64,000 bases of DNA from Cyanidiococcus yangmingshanensis (taxonomy: Eukaryota > Rhodophyta > Bangiophyceae > Cyanidiales > Cyanidiaceae): the NCBI GenBank assembly GCA_013995675.1, contig VWRR01000014.1:434001-498000 (forward strand). The letters are read 5' to 3'. Shown here piece after piece: positions 39,077 to 49,182 of this stretch. A program made the translations under genes and the position numbers. Position 1 is the first letter of the stretch; each line of letters opens with the position of its first letter. Under the pieces are notes generated by a model. The model was not told the origin of the DNA. It searched no databases and worked only from the letters and a program-made list of their open reading frames with translations.

Positions 39077-40174
39077 CTACAATGTCGTTACAGAGACAGC
39101 AATCGCGGTCACAGCAAGCTTGTGACCCTCGTAGGTCCGAATGACGGAGCCGCTGGAGAGATCCCACAAGCATGCCCGGCGATCACTCGAGCAACTAAAG
39201 AGAAACTCACTGTTATCGGAGAACACTAGGTCCCAGACCCATTTCTGATGACGGCCCAGCATGCGTTCTTGCATCCATGTTTCGCCAACTTGACGCTGCA
39301 CGTTCCAGAGCCGAATAAAACCGCTGTCCAGCGCCATTGCGAGCATCTTCCCGTTCGGGCTAAACATCGACTGGAGCACATATCGCGAGTGCGCTTTCCA
39401 GGTTGTCAAGGGGCAAAAGTCTACGGGATTTCCAGGAGCCACCCTACTTGGCTCCGCTCTTCGTATCCTATCGGGACTTTTGGCCCAGTTTTGCAGGTCT
39501 GTCAGGTCACTATCCGATCGCGTCAACGGAATCGGTGAGGTATCTCTTGACCGCTCCAGATCTGCGTATTCATCATCTGCGTCAAAGGGGCTGCAGGGTC
39601 GAGTCACTTCCCACACGTAGCAGGTACCCTCGTGATTACAGACTGCTAGAAGACTACCGTCTGGTGTCATCGACATTGTGTTTATCGGGACGTCATCTTG
39701 CGGCTTCAGCTCTCGATTCAGCCGGTTCGCAATGAGATCCCAGGTTCGCACGGTTCCTCGACTATCCGCCGAGATCAGTTCCCGCTGGTACGGATGCAGG
39801 ACAACACCCGTCACACCAACGCGGTTATAGAATACATGGGAGCGCTTTCCGCTGCGTGGATCCCAGGTGCAGATCGTCCCATCTTCCGAGCCCGAGTAGA
39901 GCCAACTCCCAAAGGCCTCATAACCGACACTCACGACGTTGCTGCGGTGACCGTCGAAGGCAAGAACGGGACTCGAAATATTGTTCACGGCATCAAAGAT
40001 AACGATTCGCGGATTCGCTGCAACGGCGAGAAAGAGCTTGTCGGGTGAGAAAACCATTCGATTGATATGCGACTCGGGAAACTGGACTGTGCGAAAGCAG
40101 ATGCCGCTGGCAGCTTCCCAGAACCGAACCGTATGATCATAGCCTCCAGTCGCAAGCAGAACCTTCTTGGACAT
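39077..40174 (-). CDS. LST8: LST8, WD40 subunit of TOR complexes
   Basis: LST8 stabilises the TOR kinase domain in nutrient-responsive growth control. The first blade is unmistakable: LLATGGYDHTVRFWEAASGI (6-25), then HINRMVFSPDKLFLAVAANP and GSEDGTICTWDPRSG. The remaining WD repeats follow to the C-terminus (LWDLSSGSVIRTYEGH), as expected for a seven-blade propeller. The 365-residue length exceeds the usual roughly 310 because of an Asp/Ser/Arg-rich insert at about 192-255 between blades, containing SPIPLTRSDSDLTDL. The chosen start, MSKKVLLATGG, matches the family; an in-frame GTG 18 codons upstream was not used. Confidence 0.93.
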   Translation of the reverse strand: MSKKVLLATGGYDHTVRFWEAASGICFRTVQFPESHINRMVFSPDKLFLAVAANPRIVIFDAVNNISSPVLAFDGHRSNVVSVGYEAFGSWLYSGSEDGTICTWDPRSGKRSHVFYNRVGVTGVVLHPYQRELISADSRGTVRTWDLIANRLNRELKPQDDVPINTMSMTPDGSLLAVCNHEGTCYVWEVTRPCSPFDADDEYADLERSRDTSPIPLTRSDSDLTDLQNWAKSPDRIRRAEPSRVAPGNPVDFCPLTTWKAHSRYVLQSMFSPNGKMLAMALDSGFIRLWNVQRQVGETWMQERMLGRHQKWVWDLVFSDNSEFLFSCSSDRRACLWDLSSGSVIRTYEGHKLAVTAIAVSVTTL

Positions 40175-41948
40175 GAGTTTGTAGTCTTGACGCTCGACGT
40201 TTACCCAAGCCTCCGAGCTCGGGCGCACGTTGGCGTCAGATATTCAGGTGCTCGCGTTCCGTCGCACTCGACTGGAGCACAGCGCCTTCTGTTCACAGAT
40301 TATTGCCTAGCAGGCACCATAGTCAGTACGGTCGCCGGTGGCACAGTGCATCGTTTCCAGAGCTGTTCTTTCGTTGAGCGCGGAACGTCTCCCTCGAACG
40401 GTAGCAGTCGTCTCTCGGCTCCAAACACGGGAGGAAATGAGTCGGATGTGTCGAGGGGCTCTCGGCCACATGGCGGCATGCTTTCTGAAGGTGCCGCTAC
40501 GGTCGTGGCTTCTGGGACCGCCCATTGAAGCACTTGAGCGAGAAAACAGCTGCTGCAGACACAGATATAATTCTAGAGCAGCTTGAGCATGTGAGCTGCG
40601 GTATTTGACAGGAAAACTGGGGAGTAGACTTGACTGAGCTTTAGCTTAGGGGCCACAGAACGCTGTTTTTGTACTGTAGCCGGAACACGCTGCAAGCGGT
40701 CGCTCGTAGAACGGGGACCTCCGACCAGCCACTTGACCGAGAATCCGCCTTGCAGGCTCTGGAAACATCACTGTATAAGGAAGAAAGATCGGATCGATTG
40801 GTCGATAGCAAGTTGAGCGCGACGCGAATAGAATCAGAGCAAAAAAACGAAGAGAAACGTTGCGTTCGATGGCTGTATCGCCGAGAGCGCGACGCCGCTG
40901 GAAAGACCTCTCCAGTTCGAGTCGCCATCCGTTCTGTTCGAAAAGGTAGGCTAGACTTAGCGGGATCAGTCGTATTCGTTTTCGTTTGGAGTCAATGAAA
41001 GAGACCTGGGATCAACGTCCTGTATCGATCCTGGAGCGCCCATGAATGCTCGGACCGAGAGCGCTGCTCTCTGCACCAACGAATGACCAACCAAGACGCT
41101 AACATCATTTCGATGAGCATACGTTTGCTCCAAGCAGCTGCTCTCGCCATGTTTTACAGGACCCGCGACGCTCGCTTGCTCGCTCGCAGACGCGCATCAG
41201 CCGAGTTCCCTATCTCGTTTGGAATCCACTTAGCCCGCCCGTGGTCTGTTGCGCAGCAGAAGCAAATGACGCCAGTAGATGCCTGTGGCATGATCCATAC
41301 AGATCATCTGAGACAAGTTCGTAGCCGCAACGGCCCAGCCGTATGTAGTGGCAAGCATGTCCTCAAAAACGTATCTCCTGGACGGACCGAACCGCCATCG
41401 GAAACAACAGACTCCGTTTCGAATGTGCCTCTCATCCTCCAAAGAAAGCGTCTTGGAGCGCTCTGAAAAGCAGCTACATCTGCGTGCATATGCAACTGCC
41501 GAATAATGCGTACAAGTCGTGCTCATCGGCGCACCGTGGTTAGGGGGCAGGCGTATCCACTCCTGCTTCCAAAACGCCTCGGACGCTTGCTGGGCCATTC
41601 AGTTTCAGTGACGAGGCGCTGCGCAAGCCTTATACGAGCCTTGCTCGACAAGACTTTGACGTGTTTACCTCGAGTTAACCAGAGCAGCGACGTCTACCAG
41701 CGGATCGGACACTCATCCTGTGGCGTCCTTCGCTCAGCCATTGTTCTGCGTCGAGGACTCATAGCGGAGGCGGTTGCCAAACCAGCGTTTTTCATACCAC
41801 TGTCACGCAGTCATCCTATTGTATTGGCACACTGTAGTTACTCCGATTATAATCGGCCATGGCAGCATTTGCATGAAATGGTCTGTATACTTTCAGAGAA
41901 ATTTCGTCGACGCACGTCTCAGATTCCTCGGACGTTACGCCCGTTGCC
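40175..41948. other. Long intergenic region, no recognised gene
   Basis: About 1.77 kb lies between two minus-strand genes. Two ATG frames stand out: minus 40641-40928 (95 codons, MATRTGEVFPAASRS) and minus 41230-41598 (122 codons, MAQQASEAFWKQEWI), but both are shadowed by open frames on the other strand and neither resembles a known family. No RNA gene or repeat was seen. Confidence 0.4.
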
Positions 41949-43283
41949 TCAAGAGCGACCATGCATTAAGCGATGCATCAGAATGGCACCAGCCACGCTA
42001 ACATTCAAAGAGTCAACAGCGGCCATACTTGAACCCATCCGCATCGAGTGGTCACATTCTATATACGTGAAGGCTGTGCATACTCGTTCCACGTTGGTGC
42101 GCAGGCCGTGGCCCTCGTTGCCAAGCACGAGAATGGTCGGCGACAGTAGGGTCAAGTCTGCACAGGGGATCAGCGGGCAAGCGCTCCCCCTACGACTGTA
42201 TACCTGTTTTGTGGGGCCTATGGCTGCTTCAGGTTCCTTGGCCCCTTGCGACATCGACGCAGTGGGTAGTGTAGCACCTAGGATACGCCAACCATGCAGT
42301 CGATGTGCTGTCTCCAGATATTGCGGCATGTTCGAGACGGCATGGACATCCATGAACTCCATCGCCCCGCTACTCGCTTTACTGACCGTTGCAGTGAGAC
42401 CAGCAGAGTTCTTTTTCGTCAGCATCACGCCATCACAGCCGAAAAAGTAAGCAGAACGCAGTAGAGCGCCAAGGTTCTGCGGATCCCAGACCTCGTCGAG
42501 CGCCAGCCAGCACGGTTGCATCGACTTTTCCATGGCCATGCCGATCTGCCTGGATGCAAGGGTGGCCTCTGTCGGTAGAAACATTTCAACGGGCTTCATA
42601 GGCACAAAATCCATAGTCGCACATTCGAGAACAAAACCTTGGTGAGGTCGATTTCCACACAGCGTGTTCAGAGTACCCTTATCGACCCGACGGATTGCGA
42701 TACCGAGTTGTCGTGCTCGTTCAACGATCTGCTCCTCCATGGCTTTCTTTGCTGCCTTCCGCGGAATCATTCTATTCATATCGTCGCTTGAAGGCGGTCG
42801 ATCTAGAATGAAGAGCTCGTAAAAGTTCGCCCTTCGGCATGCAGTAAGGGCCCCCAGCACCGGAGCAAGACCATAGAGAAAATCATGGCCGCTACGCAAC
42901 TTCTCCTGGAGTGGTGTTAAGACCGTCTCCAGATCCAAACTTTTGTCGCGCTGATTGCGAAGTCGATCCTCGCGCATGTGATTGCCGGTACCCCGCCGAT
43001 CATACGAGGACCCTGTTGTTGGCGTCTTCTTCGGGAACCCCGAGGAGGTCGGGCGTCCTCGACGCCCAAAAGTCGCATCGGGCCCCTGCGCCGACGCGTA
43101 CCATTTGAAGCAACGATTCGAGTTGACTTGGGCGGCGATCCTCCGAAAAGATGAACACCCGACGAATGAGGTGCGGCTCGGGCCCCAGAGCCAAGCCATC
43201 GATGCTGCGAGTCGAGCGTTCGTCCAAGGCGATGCTGATGCAGTCCACTGACGCTGCGTTCGCCTTGATGCTCGATATTCCAT
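41949..43283 (-). CDS. MRM1: MRM1-like organellar rRNA 2'-O-methyltransferase (SPOUT)
   Basis: A 444-residue SpoU/TrmH-type methyltransferase. The N-terminal substrate-binding domain has FILDRPPSSDDMNR and KGTLNTLCGNRPHQGFVLE, and the SPOUT knot carries motif 1 LDEVWDPQNLGALLRSAYFF (262-281), motif 2 LVLGNEGHGLR (385-395) and motif 3 MAAVDSLNVSVA (420-431). In yeast and mammals MRM1 methylates a ribose in the mitochondrial large-subunit rRNA. About 100 Arg/Ser-rich residues precede the catalytic part and fit a mitochondrial or plastid leader. The methyltransferase class is certain; MRM1 rather than another RlmB-type paralog is likely. Confidence 0.88.
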   Translation of the reverse strand: MEYRASRRTQRQWTASASPWTNARLAASMAWLWGPSRTSFVGCSSFRRIAAQVNSNRCFKWYASAQGPDATFGRRGRPTSSGFPKKTPTTGSSYDRRGTGNHMREDRLRNQRDKSLDLETVLTPLQEKLRSGHDFLYGLAPVLGALTACRRANFYELFILDRPPSSDDMNRMIPRKAAKKAMEEQIVERARQLGIAIRRVDKGTLNTLCGNRPHQGFVLECATMDFVPMKPVEMFLPTEATLASRQIGMAMEKSMQPCWLALDEVWDPQNLGALLRSAYFFGCDGVMLTKKNSAGLTATVSKASSGAMEFMDVHAVSNMPQYLETAHRLHGWRILGATLPTASMSQGAKEPEAAIGPTKQVYSRRGSACPLIPCADLTLLSPTILVLGNEGHGLRTNVERVCTAFTYIECDHSMRMGSSMAAVDSLNVSVAGAILMHRLMHGRS

Positions 43284-43710
43284 ACCGCCGCAGCCCACTG
43301 AACTCGAAAAAGTCGAATCAGAAGGGGGATAAAGCAGTGCTTCACCCGTCACCTACCAAGACGAAGCCTGTTCGCTGCTTTCCCAGTAGACGCTGACGTC
43401 CGAAATCGCCAACACAAACAGACGTGCCCACAACGAAGTGCTACCGTTCGGTAAACCTGAGCGTTGATAATGGAAACTTTCGATCACCAACCTATTCTCT
43501 ATTTGTCAAGATAATTCGAGAGGTACGCAACGTCAACACCAAGAGGTTCCGTCAACGAACGACAGCGCTCCGTCGAGCGAACGCAGGGCTCATTGTCAAC
43601 TAACGTTCCCTGGTGGCTTGCCTCGTACCGGTTACTTCGCCAGCGCGCTTGTAATTCTCGACGCTAACGTTGCGTTTGTGCCGGAGGGCTTGGGTCGGAC
43701 GGGGCCTGCC
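43284..43710. promoter_or_regulatory. Divergent promoter region of MRM1-like gene and TAF1
   Basis: About 430 bases separate two divergent start codons. An in-frame TTG 31 codons before the TAF1 ATG shows the frame is open here, but no conserved TAF1 residues precede the ATG. No motif or repeat is obvious. Confidence 0.4.
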
Positions 43711-46700
43711 ATGCCAAGGAAAGAGACTCAGAAGGATCGACGAAGAGTTTCACCCTCAGCAGGTCTTTCAAGTGAGACTGAAGCTGCTAGTGGACTGGGT
43801 GGTTTCCTCTTTGGCAACGTCGACGCTGAGGGTCGTCTGGAGGCTGACTACCTGGACCCTGACGCAAAAGCTACGCTGCACCTCATTGCGCCCATCGTGC
43901 TCAATAAGGATGAACTCAAACAAGTTGTTCCGGAGCGGGTGGACTTTAGTCATGGCGCCGAAAACGGCGCAGCGGACTTGGCTCGTTCCGTCGAGGTCGG
44001 TACTCCGACAGAGCTTGTCACCTCTGCGCCTGAAGGGGCCAACAGTGCTTCCTCTGAACGACAAGAGCCGGGGTCACAACACCAGAGCACATCAACGGGA
44101 GTAGCGGAACGATCGACGCCGACTACTCCAGTACGAACTTTGGCACCTACTGAGCCGATCGACTTTTACGACGCTTCAGATCTCTCCGATGAAGCGGAGA
44201 CTCAAGCGCGCACAACAGAAACATTATCACCGAAACTCATCTTTGGAGTGTTCGACAAGGACGCTGGCTCGTCGAAACACCCAGAAGGACAACAGCTCGA
44301 TCACGCTGAAGACAGCTGGAGTGCACGAGCGCACGACCGCAAAGGTGTCGACTCGGGAACACGTGCCACTGCACGCCAAGATATCCTCCTTGAAGACTAC
44401 GATGAGCCAGAAGAGCATGAAATAGAGCGAACAAGCGCATTGCTGGCTCAGAATGAACAGAAAAAGAGTATTCCCGCGCCACTCCCGGTCGACGAATCGC
44501 CAGTTGCACTAGAGCATTCGCTTACCTTACCATATCGTCTACTGAAACCATGTGTGGAGGATGGCATTTTGCGGTTCACTCGTTTTCTGGTTCCTGAAGA
44601 GGCAACGCAACCGTTTCGTACGGGCAAGCGCAAGAGAATCCAATGGCAGAGTAAGACCACGGAAATGGAGGATCGACACGACTCGATGGCGGGGGAGGAG
44701 CTCCTCTTTCAAAGACCGGACGATCTTGACTGGATCAGTTTTCCCTACGCACATCTCATTCTAGACGATATGCAAGATGTTGAGGAAATGATGAAGAGAA
44801 GATTTCACCGGCGTGTCATTGCCGAGCAGGGCGTTGAGCGTGCAACGTTGCCCCGCCTTCGTACCGACGACTCATGGCAAAGCGTGCCGCAAGCAGCCTT
44901 GTCGACCCGTCTCAACAGCACTCCATGGATTGCAAATCAGCATCATGTTTTTTTTGGGGTTTGTCAGCGAGTGAATGAAGACTCTGGAGCAGCTCGTGGT
45001 TCGAGTACTGAACCTGCCGCTGCAGGTCCTTTCCTGTGGCAACAATGGAACTGGGAGGACGATATCTGCTGGGATATTGAACAGATGGATCCATCAAAGC
45101 GATTGCATTATCTAACTGACAGAGAACGACTGGAACACGACTTTTATCGCAATGTTGCACTGGAGCTTGGCATGTGGACAGAAGCGATCGCCTGGGAGAA
45201 GCCGGTGCGACTCCCGGAGCTCCTACATCGTGCCTTTGTGAATGCATCGACTGCATCATTGGAACTTGGCGCTTATGCGCGTGAGCTCGCACGTCGTTTC
45301 GATTGGCTCTGCATCGACGAAAACGACCCACAACTGATTTTATGTCGAGCGGAGAATCGTCTGCTGACCCAACCATCGCCAAACCTCCACCTTCCGCTTC
45401 AGGTTGGCCATATCGAGTCGCTGATCATGAATGCGTCGAACGACCGGTTCTACGGCATTGAGATGATCGAGCAGCGCCGACGGAGTGCACGAACCGAGGC
45501 GTTGGCAAACCTGCGACATGCGCTCAAGGCTCGCCAAGGCTACACTTCGGCCTGGTGCTATGGCTATACGGAACCGCAGACGTACTATCGACCTGATGTA
45601 TCGCCATGCTTGTGGCAGGTATGCGGCCAGAAGCCTGCGCAGTTGATGCCCTTGTCTGCATCGGGTGCTGCGGCCATGTCGCCTCATGAGGCTCGCGTCT
45701 GGGTACCCAAAAGCTGGACTGATCTTTCGGCAGTATCTCCCAAAGCTCCTGGACAGATTTATCTGCTGGAATACCCACTGGAAGCGGATCCGTTTCTCGT
45801 CCAATTGCCTGGCATGGCCAGCAGACTGCTCTCCTATAGCCGGAGAGCAGCCGATGACGCCGTATCTGCACCAGCCGATGACACCGAAGTAGTCTTCCTG
45901 GCCTCTGATGACTTGCCTCCGCTGCACTGCGGCGATGTTCGACCCGGCCAAGTTGTTCGAGTCCTGGAAAATAACTCGTTTGCTGCCCCCTTTGAACGCT
46001 TTTCGGCTCCGCCAACAGACTTTCTCGTTGTCTGTTCGGCACAACGCGTTCTGTATGTGCGTGCCGTGGATCGCCTAGTCGCGGTTGGTCGACTCGAGCC
46101 ACGAAACAAACCCAAAGTGATGATTCCGAACAGCGATCGAATGAAACGCTTTGTCAAGAACAAGATTGAGCTGGATGTGACGCGGGAGCTCATTCGCCGC
46201 GGTGATGTCGGGGTTGAACGAGCAGAAATCATTCAAATGTTTCCGAGAAGACGTGTCTATCCCGAGACGACCATTGCGGGCGTTCTGCGCGAAACCTGCG
46301 ACAATACACGCAACCGTTATACCATCAAGCGAAACTACCTCGAAGCAGTTTGGCCGAAACGAGAAGCCGAGCTGCTGCGCCTGGTGACCCCCGAAGAGAC
46401 CTGTGCGTTCGAGTCCATGGAGGTAGGCTGGGAGCAGCTCTGCGCCAAGGGCATTACCATCTTTTCGAGCCCATCGATGCAAGGAAATATTATCGGCGGT
46501 GCCGAAAAAGCCGGTTTAGGTCGTCGTGGAATCGAAATGGCCCGTTATATTCGAGAGGAGCTGGCGAAAACGCGCTGGGTGCGAACAGAGTTGCTCGTTC
46601 GGGCGCAAAAAAGCCTCCAGTTTGAACTTCGTAGTGTTCTTAGCGCAGCCACGCTGGCGATGGATATCCTGCGCGGAGATCCCACTGCTGAGGATCGGCT

Positions 46701-48750
46701 CAAGACCATGTCTCGCGACGATGCACTGCGTTTTCTGAAGGTGCAATTCTCGTGCAACTTGAATCCCAGCCAGCGCGCTGCAATCGAGGCACCAGAGACT
46801 CGTGCAGCCACCGTGAGACAGATTGCGTTGGAGAGGGCTCGTCAGCGGCCACTCGTACCGTTGGCTGTTCAGATGCAACGCCTCATTGACCAGCATATAC
46901 AGAGCGTGAGGGCGCTCTCACTAGAGAGACAGATTTTGTTGCTCCGCGAGGGCTATCCCAAGAGCACCCTTGGGCGTGGCCGCGTCTTCGGTCCCCAGGC
47001 GGGTGTCATGAGCGCCCCTCAACCAGGTATGCGACCAAAGACGACCGCTGCTGAACGGAGCGAGCACGATATCGAGGAGCGTCGTGAGTTTTCGCGTTTG
47101 CTCGCAACGCATCGAGCTGCGGAGAGTGCTCAGAACGGCTGGCGCCAGCGCGCGTTCCACGAACCCCCGGTCGGCAAGTCTGGATCGCTACATGGCCACA
47201 CCGAGTACGTACTGAAGCGCCGGTTGAAAATCATTCGCAAAGTGGATGGACAGGAGCAGGTTCGCTATATCGAAGACCCTTACGAGATCGAGGCCTATAA
47301 GCAACATCGTCGTTTGCGAGAGGATGCGCTTCGCACTGGTATTGGAGGCGGTATCGGTTTTGCGGCGAAGAGCATGACTCAAAGTCGCAAAGCTGGTAAG
47401 AAAGGGACCGCCGAGGAACGTTTGCGAGAGCGGTTGGAGGAGTTGGCGGAAGCGGCTCGCCGCATCAACGCCTGGACACTGGGCGCTTCGGCGCTCGGCG
47501 AGTCCAAGCCAACTGTAGTCGTCTCTGGAGCCGCTGCTGCTGGACATGGTCTCATGACACATGCTGTGAACCAGATAAGGGAGGCGATGCGCTCCAATGT
47601 CCCGCCTAATACCGCAACAGGGTCGTTTCCTGGTCTGGCCACTTACGAGGGAGGACCCACGGATGGCCTTGGCTCAGTCCCGAAGCGATATCTCGCGCAG
47701 AAGACTGAAATGGCGGCTTCGAATCCGTCAGAGACGACTTGTTTGCGCTTGACGCTCCCGCCCAGCGATGTGTTGAACGACGCTGGTTCGAGAGCACCCT
47801 TCGTGAACGCCATGATGGACACGAGCGCTACAGGAGACGGACTCTTCTCTTCAAGCTCTGGTATCAGGGAGCACGCCTCCCTCCCAGCCTGGCTTGCGCC
47901 TGATCTATCGGGTGGTGTTTCACAAGAATCAAGCCAGTCCGCAACCAATGCCGGGCAGCGAACCGGCACGGGACTCGTCAGCGCTCCAAATCGTCTGAAA
48001 CTACGCATCCCGAGTGGGCTCGGTACCAGTGCACTGCCGACGCTTTCTCCAGGGGCGCGCGAGAACCACCCAGTGACAGTAACGGATACATCGTCGACAG
48101 GCCTTGCTCGGATCCTTATTCGTCCGCCGACAGAGGAGCCAGAGGCATCGATATCGGCCTCGACGCGAACATCCAGCGGTCTTGAGGTGCAGCCGTCGTC
48201 CTCCAAGAGCTCTACGCTGACGCTGGACCAGGCCTTCTCGCCAAGACCCGGGCCGCGTGCTCGCGCCAGCAAGCGTAGCAGTGGCAAAGTTCATCTGAAC
48301 AACATCCTTCGTGAGGTCGAGTCACAGGTTCGCGATGCCGAAGGAGTCGTCATCGCCTCGACGCCCTTCATTTCTGTCGCCAGAGTCCATCCTGGTGAGC
48401 CGCCTCCACCTGGAGCTCTAGATCGGCCAGCGAAACTTGCTGTCGCTGGGAATATCGACTTTATTAATCCGGTGCGTGACGCAACGTACCGCAAACACAT
48501 ACCGCTCCCCAAACAGGTCTATCTGCAGAAAATTCGCCGGAAATGTGAAGAGGTCGCTTACGGCTCTGTGGAAGAGTTCCTCTCCGATATGCAGCAACTG
48601 GCGGAGAATGCACGACAGTATCATACTGCACCTGAAGCCCATTGGGTTGTCCAGCATGCCGAGTTTCTCTACGAAGCCGCCCAGGAGGAGATTGCGAAAC
48701 GACGAAAAGATATCGACGAGGCGATTCAGAAAGATGCGCACTCTACCTGA
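43711..48750 (+). CDS. TAF1: TAF1, largest subunit of TFIID
   Basis: The 1,679-residue scaffold of TFIID starts with a TAND-like segment, GGFLFGNVDAEGRLEADYLD (30-49), which in animals and yeast inhibits TBP. The central DUF3591 domain contains WNWEDDICWDIE and the winged-helix region with VLENNSFAAPFERFSAPPTD and LVTPEETCAFE. A helical segment containing VRYIEDPYEIEAYKQHRR follows. The C-terminus has one bromodomain (about 1565-1660), the arrangement seen in plants; animal TAF1 has two. The bromodomain has His1638 where the acetyl-lysine-binding Asn normally sits (ENARQYHTAPE). The CCHC zinc-knuckle region reads VVVSGAAAAGHGLMTHAV, without cysteines. The start is the first ATG (MPRKETQKDRRR). 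Confidence 0.95.
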   Translation: MPRKETQKDRRRVSPSAGLSSETEAASGLGGFLFGNVDAEGRLEADYLDPDAKATLHLIAPIVLNKDELKQVVPERVDFSHGAENGAADLARSVEVGTPTELVTSAPEGANSASSERQEPGSQHQSTSTGVAERSTPTTPVRTLAPTEPIDFYDASDLSDEAETQARTTETLSPKLIFGVFDKDAGSSKHPEGQQLDHAEDSWSARAHDRKGVDSGTRATARQDILLEDYDEPEEHEIERTSALLAQNEQKKSIPAPLPVDESPVALEHSLTLPYRLLKPCVEDGILRFTRFLVPEEATQPFRTGKRKRIQWQSKTTEMEDRHDSMAGEELLFQRPDDLDWISFPYAHLILDDMQDVEEMMKRRFHRRVIAEQGVERATLPRLRTDDSWQSVPQAALSTRLNSTPWIANQHHVFFGVCQRVNEDSGAARGSSTEPAAAGPFLWQQWNWEDDICWDIEQMDPSKRLHYLTDRERLEHDFYRNVALELGMWTEAIAWEKPVRLPELLHRAFVNASTASLELGAYARELARRFDWLCIDENDPQLILCRAENRLLTQPSPNLHLPLQVGHIESLIMNASNDRFYGIEMIEQRRRSARTEALANLRHALKARQGYTSAWCYGYTEPQTYYRPDVSPCLWQVCGQKPAQLMPLSASGAAAMSPHEARVWVPKSWTDLSAVSPKAPGQIYLLEYPLEADPFLVQLPGMASRLLSYSRRAADDAVSAPADDTEVVFLASDDLPPLHCGDVRPGQVVRVLENNSFAAPFERFSAPPTDFLVVCSAQRVLYVRAVDRLVAVGRLEPRNKPKVMIPNSDRMKRFVKNKIELDVTRELIRRGDVGVERAEIIQMFPRRRVYPETTIAGVLRETCDNTRNRYTIKRNYLEAVWPKREAELLRLVTPEETCAFESMEVGWEQLCAKGITIFSSPSMQGNIIGGAEKAGLGRRGIEMARYIREELAKTRWVRTELLVRAQKSLQFELRSVLSAATLAMDILRGDPTAEDRLKTMSRDDALRFLKVQFSCNLNPSQRAAIEAPETRAATVRQIALERARQRPLVPLAVQMQRLIDQHIQSVRALSLERQILLLREGYPKSTLGRGRVFGPQAGVMSAPQPGMRPKTTAAERSEHDIEERREFSRLLATHRAAESAQNGWRQRAFHEPPVGKSGSLHGHTEYVLKRRLKIIRKVDGQEQVRYIEDPYEIEAYKQHRRLREDALRTGIGGGIGFAAKSMTQSRKAGKKGTAEERLRERLEELAEAARRINAWTLGASALGESKPTVVVSGAAAAGHGLMTHAVNQIREAMRSNVPPNTATGSFPGLATYEGGPTDGLGSVPKRYLAQKTEMAASNPSETTCLRLTLPPSDVLNDAGSRAPFVNAMMDTSATGDGLFSSSSGIREHASLPAWLAPDLSGGVSQESSQSATNAGQRTGTGLVSAPNRLKLRIPSGLGTSALPTLSPGARENHPVTVTDTSSTGLARILIRPPTEEPEASISASTRTSSGLEVQPSSSKSSTLTLDQAFSPRPGPRARASKRSSGKVHLNNILREVESQVRDAEGVVIASTPFISVARVHPGEPPPPGALDRPAKLAVAGNIDFINPVRDATYRKHIPLPKQVYLQKIRRKCEEVAYGSVEEFLSDMQQLAENARQYHTAPEAHWVVQHAEFLYEAAQEEIAKRRKDIDEAIQKDAHST

Positions 48751-49182
48751 TCGTCGGCTGGGTCGCCACTCGGCTCATCATGGCTTTGAGAGACGATTCT
48801 TTGCGTATCGATGACGGTCTCTCTCTCGCTCTCTGCAGTGCATATTGGAGCAGTCTCGAGTCGGATGTGCACCACGCCGTCGACGAGGAACGCTGCACCC
48901 ATTCGCGCACTTTTGGCGACACCGACACTGTGTTCAAGTGTCGCTACGACGATCTGCAGCGCTGCTCTTCGACTGATGCACCGAACAGCGCTAAAATAAA
49001 AGGCGTTCGATGGTCATACACCTTCGTTTGACGGTTGCGAGTCGGTTTCGCCTATCGTTTCCAGCAATCGAATCGTCACGCTTTACGTCTCGAGGGAGCG
49101 GGATCTAGTCCGAGGCATAACGCCAACACACTTGTAGGTCCAGCGCCCTATCTACTTTTTCGACATCGAATGGTTGCTAGGA
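48751..49182. other. Convergent intergenic region, nothing recognised
   Basis: About 430 bases lie between the stop codons of TAF1 and the cyclophilin. Only short overlapping frames occur; no RNA gene or repeat is visible. Confidence 0.4.

Noticed and set aside
41506-42450. Long plus-strand frame of 314 codons
   Set aside because: Its second half is antisense to the conserved MRM1-type methyltransferase, and the protein has no recognisable features; it is a shadow frame.
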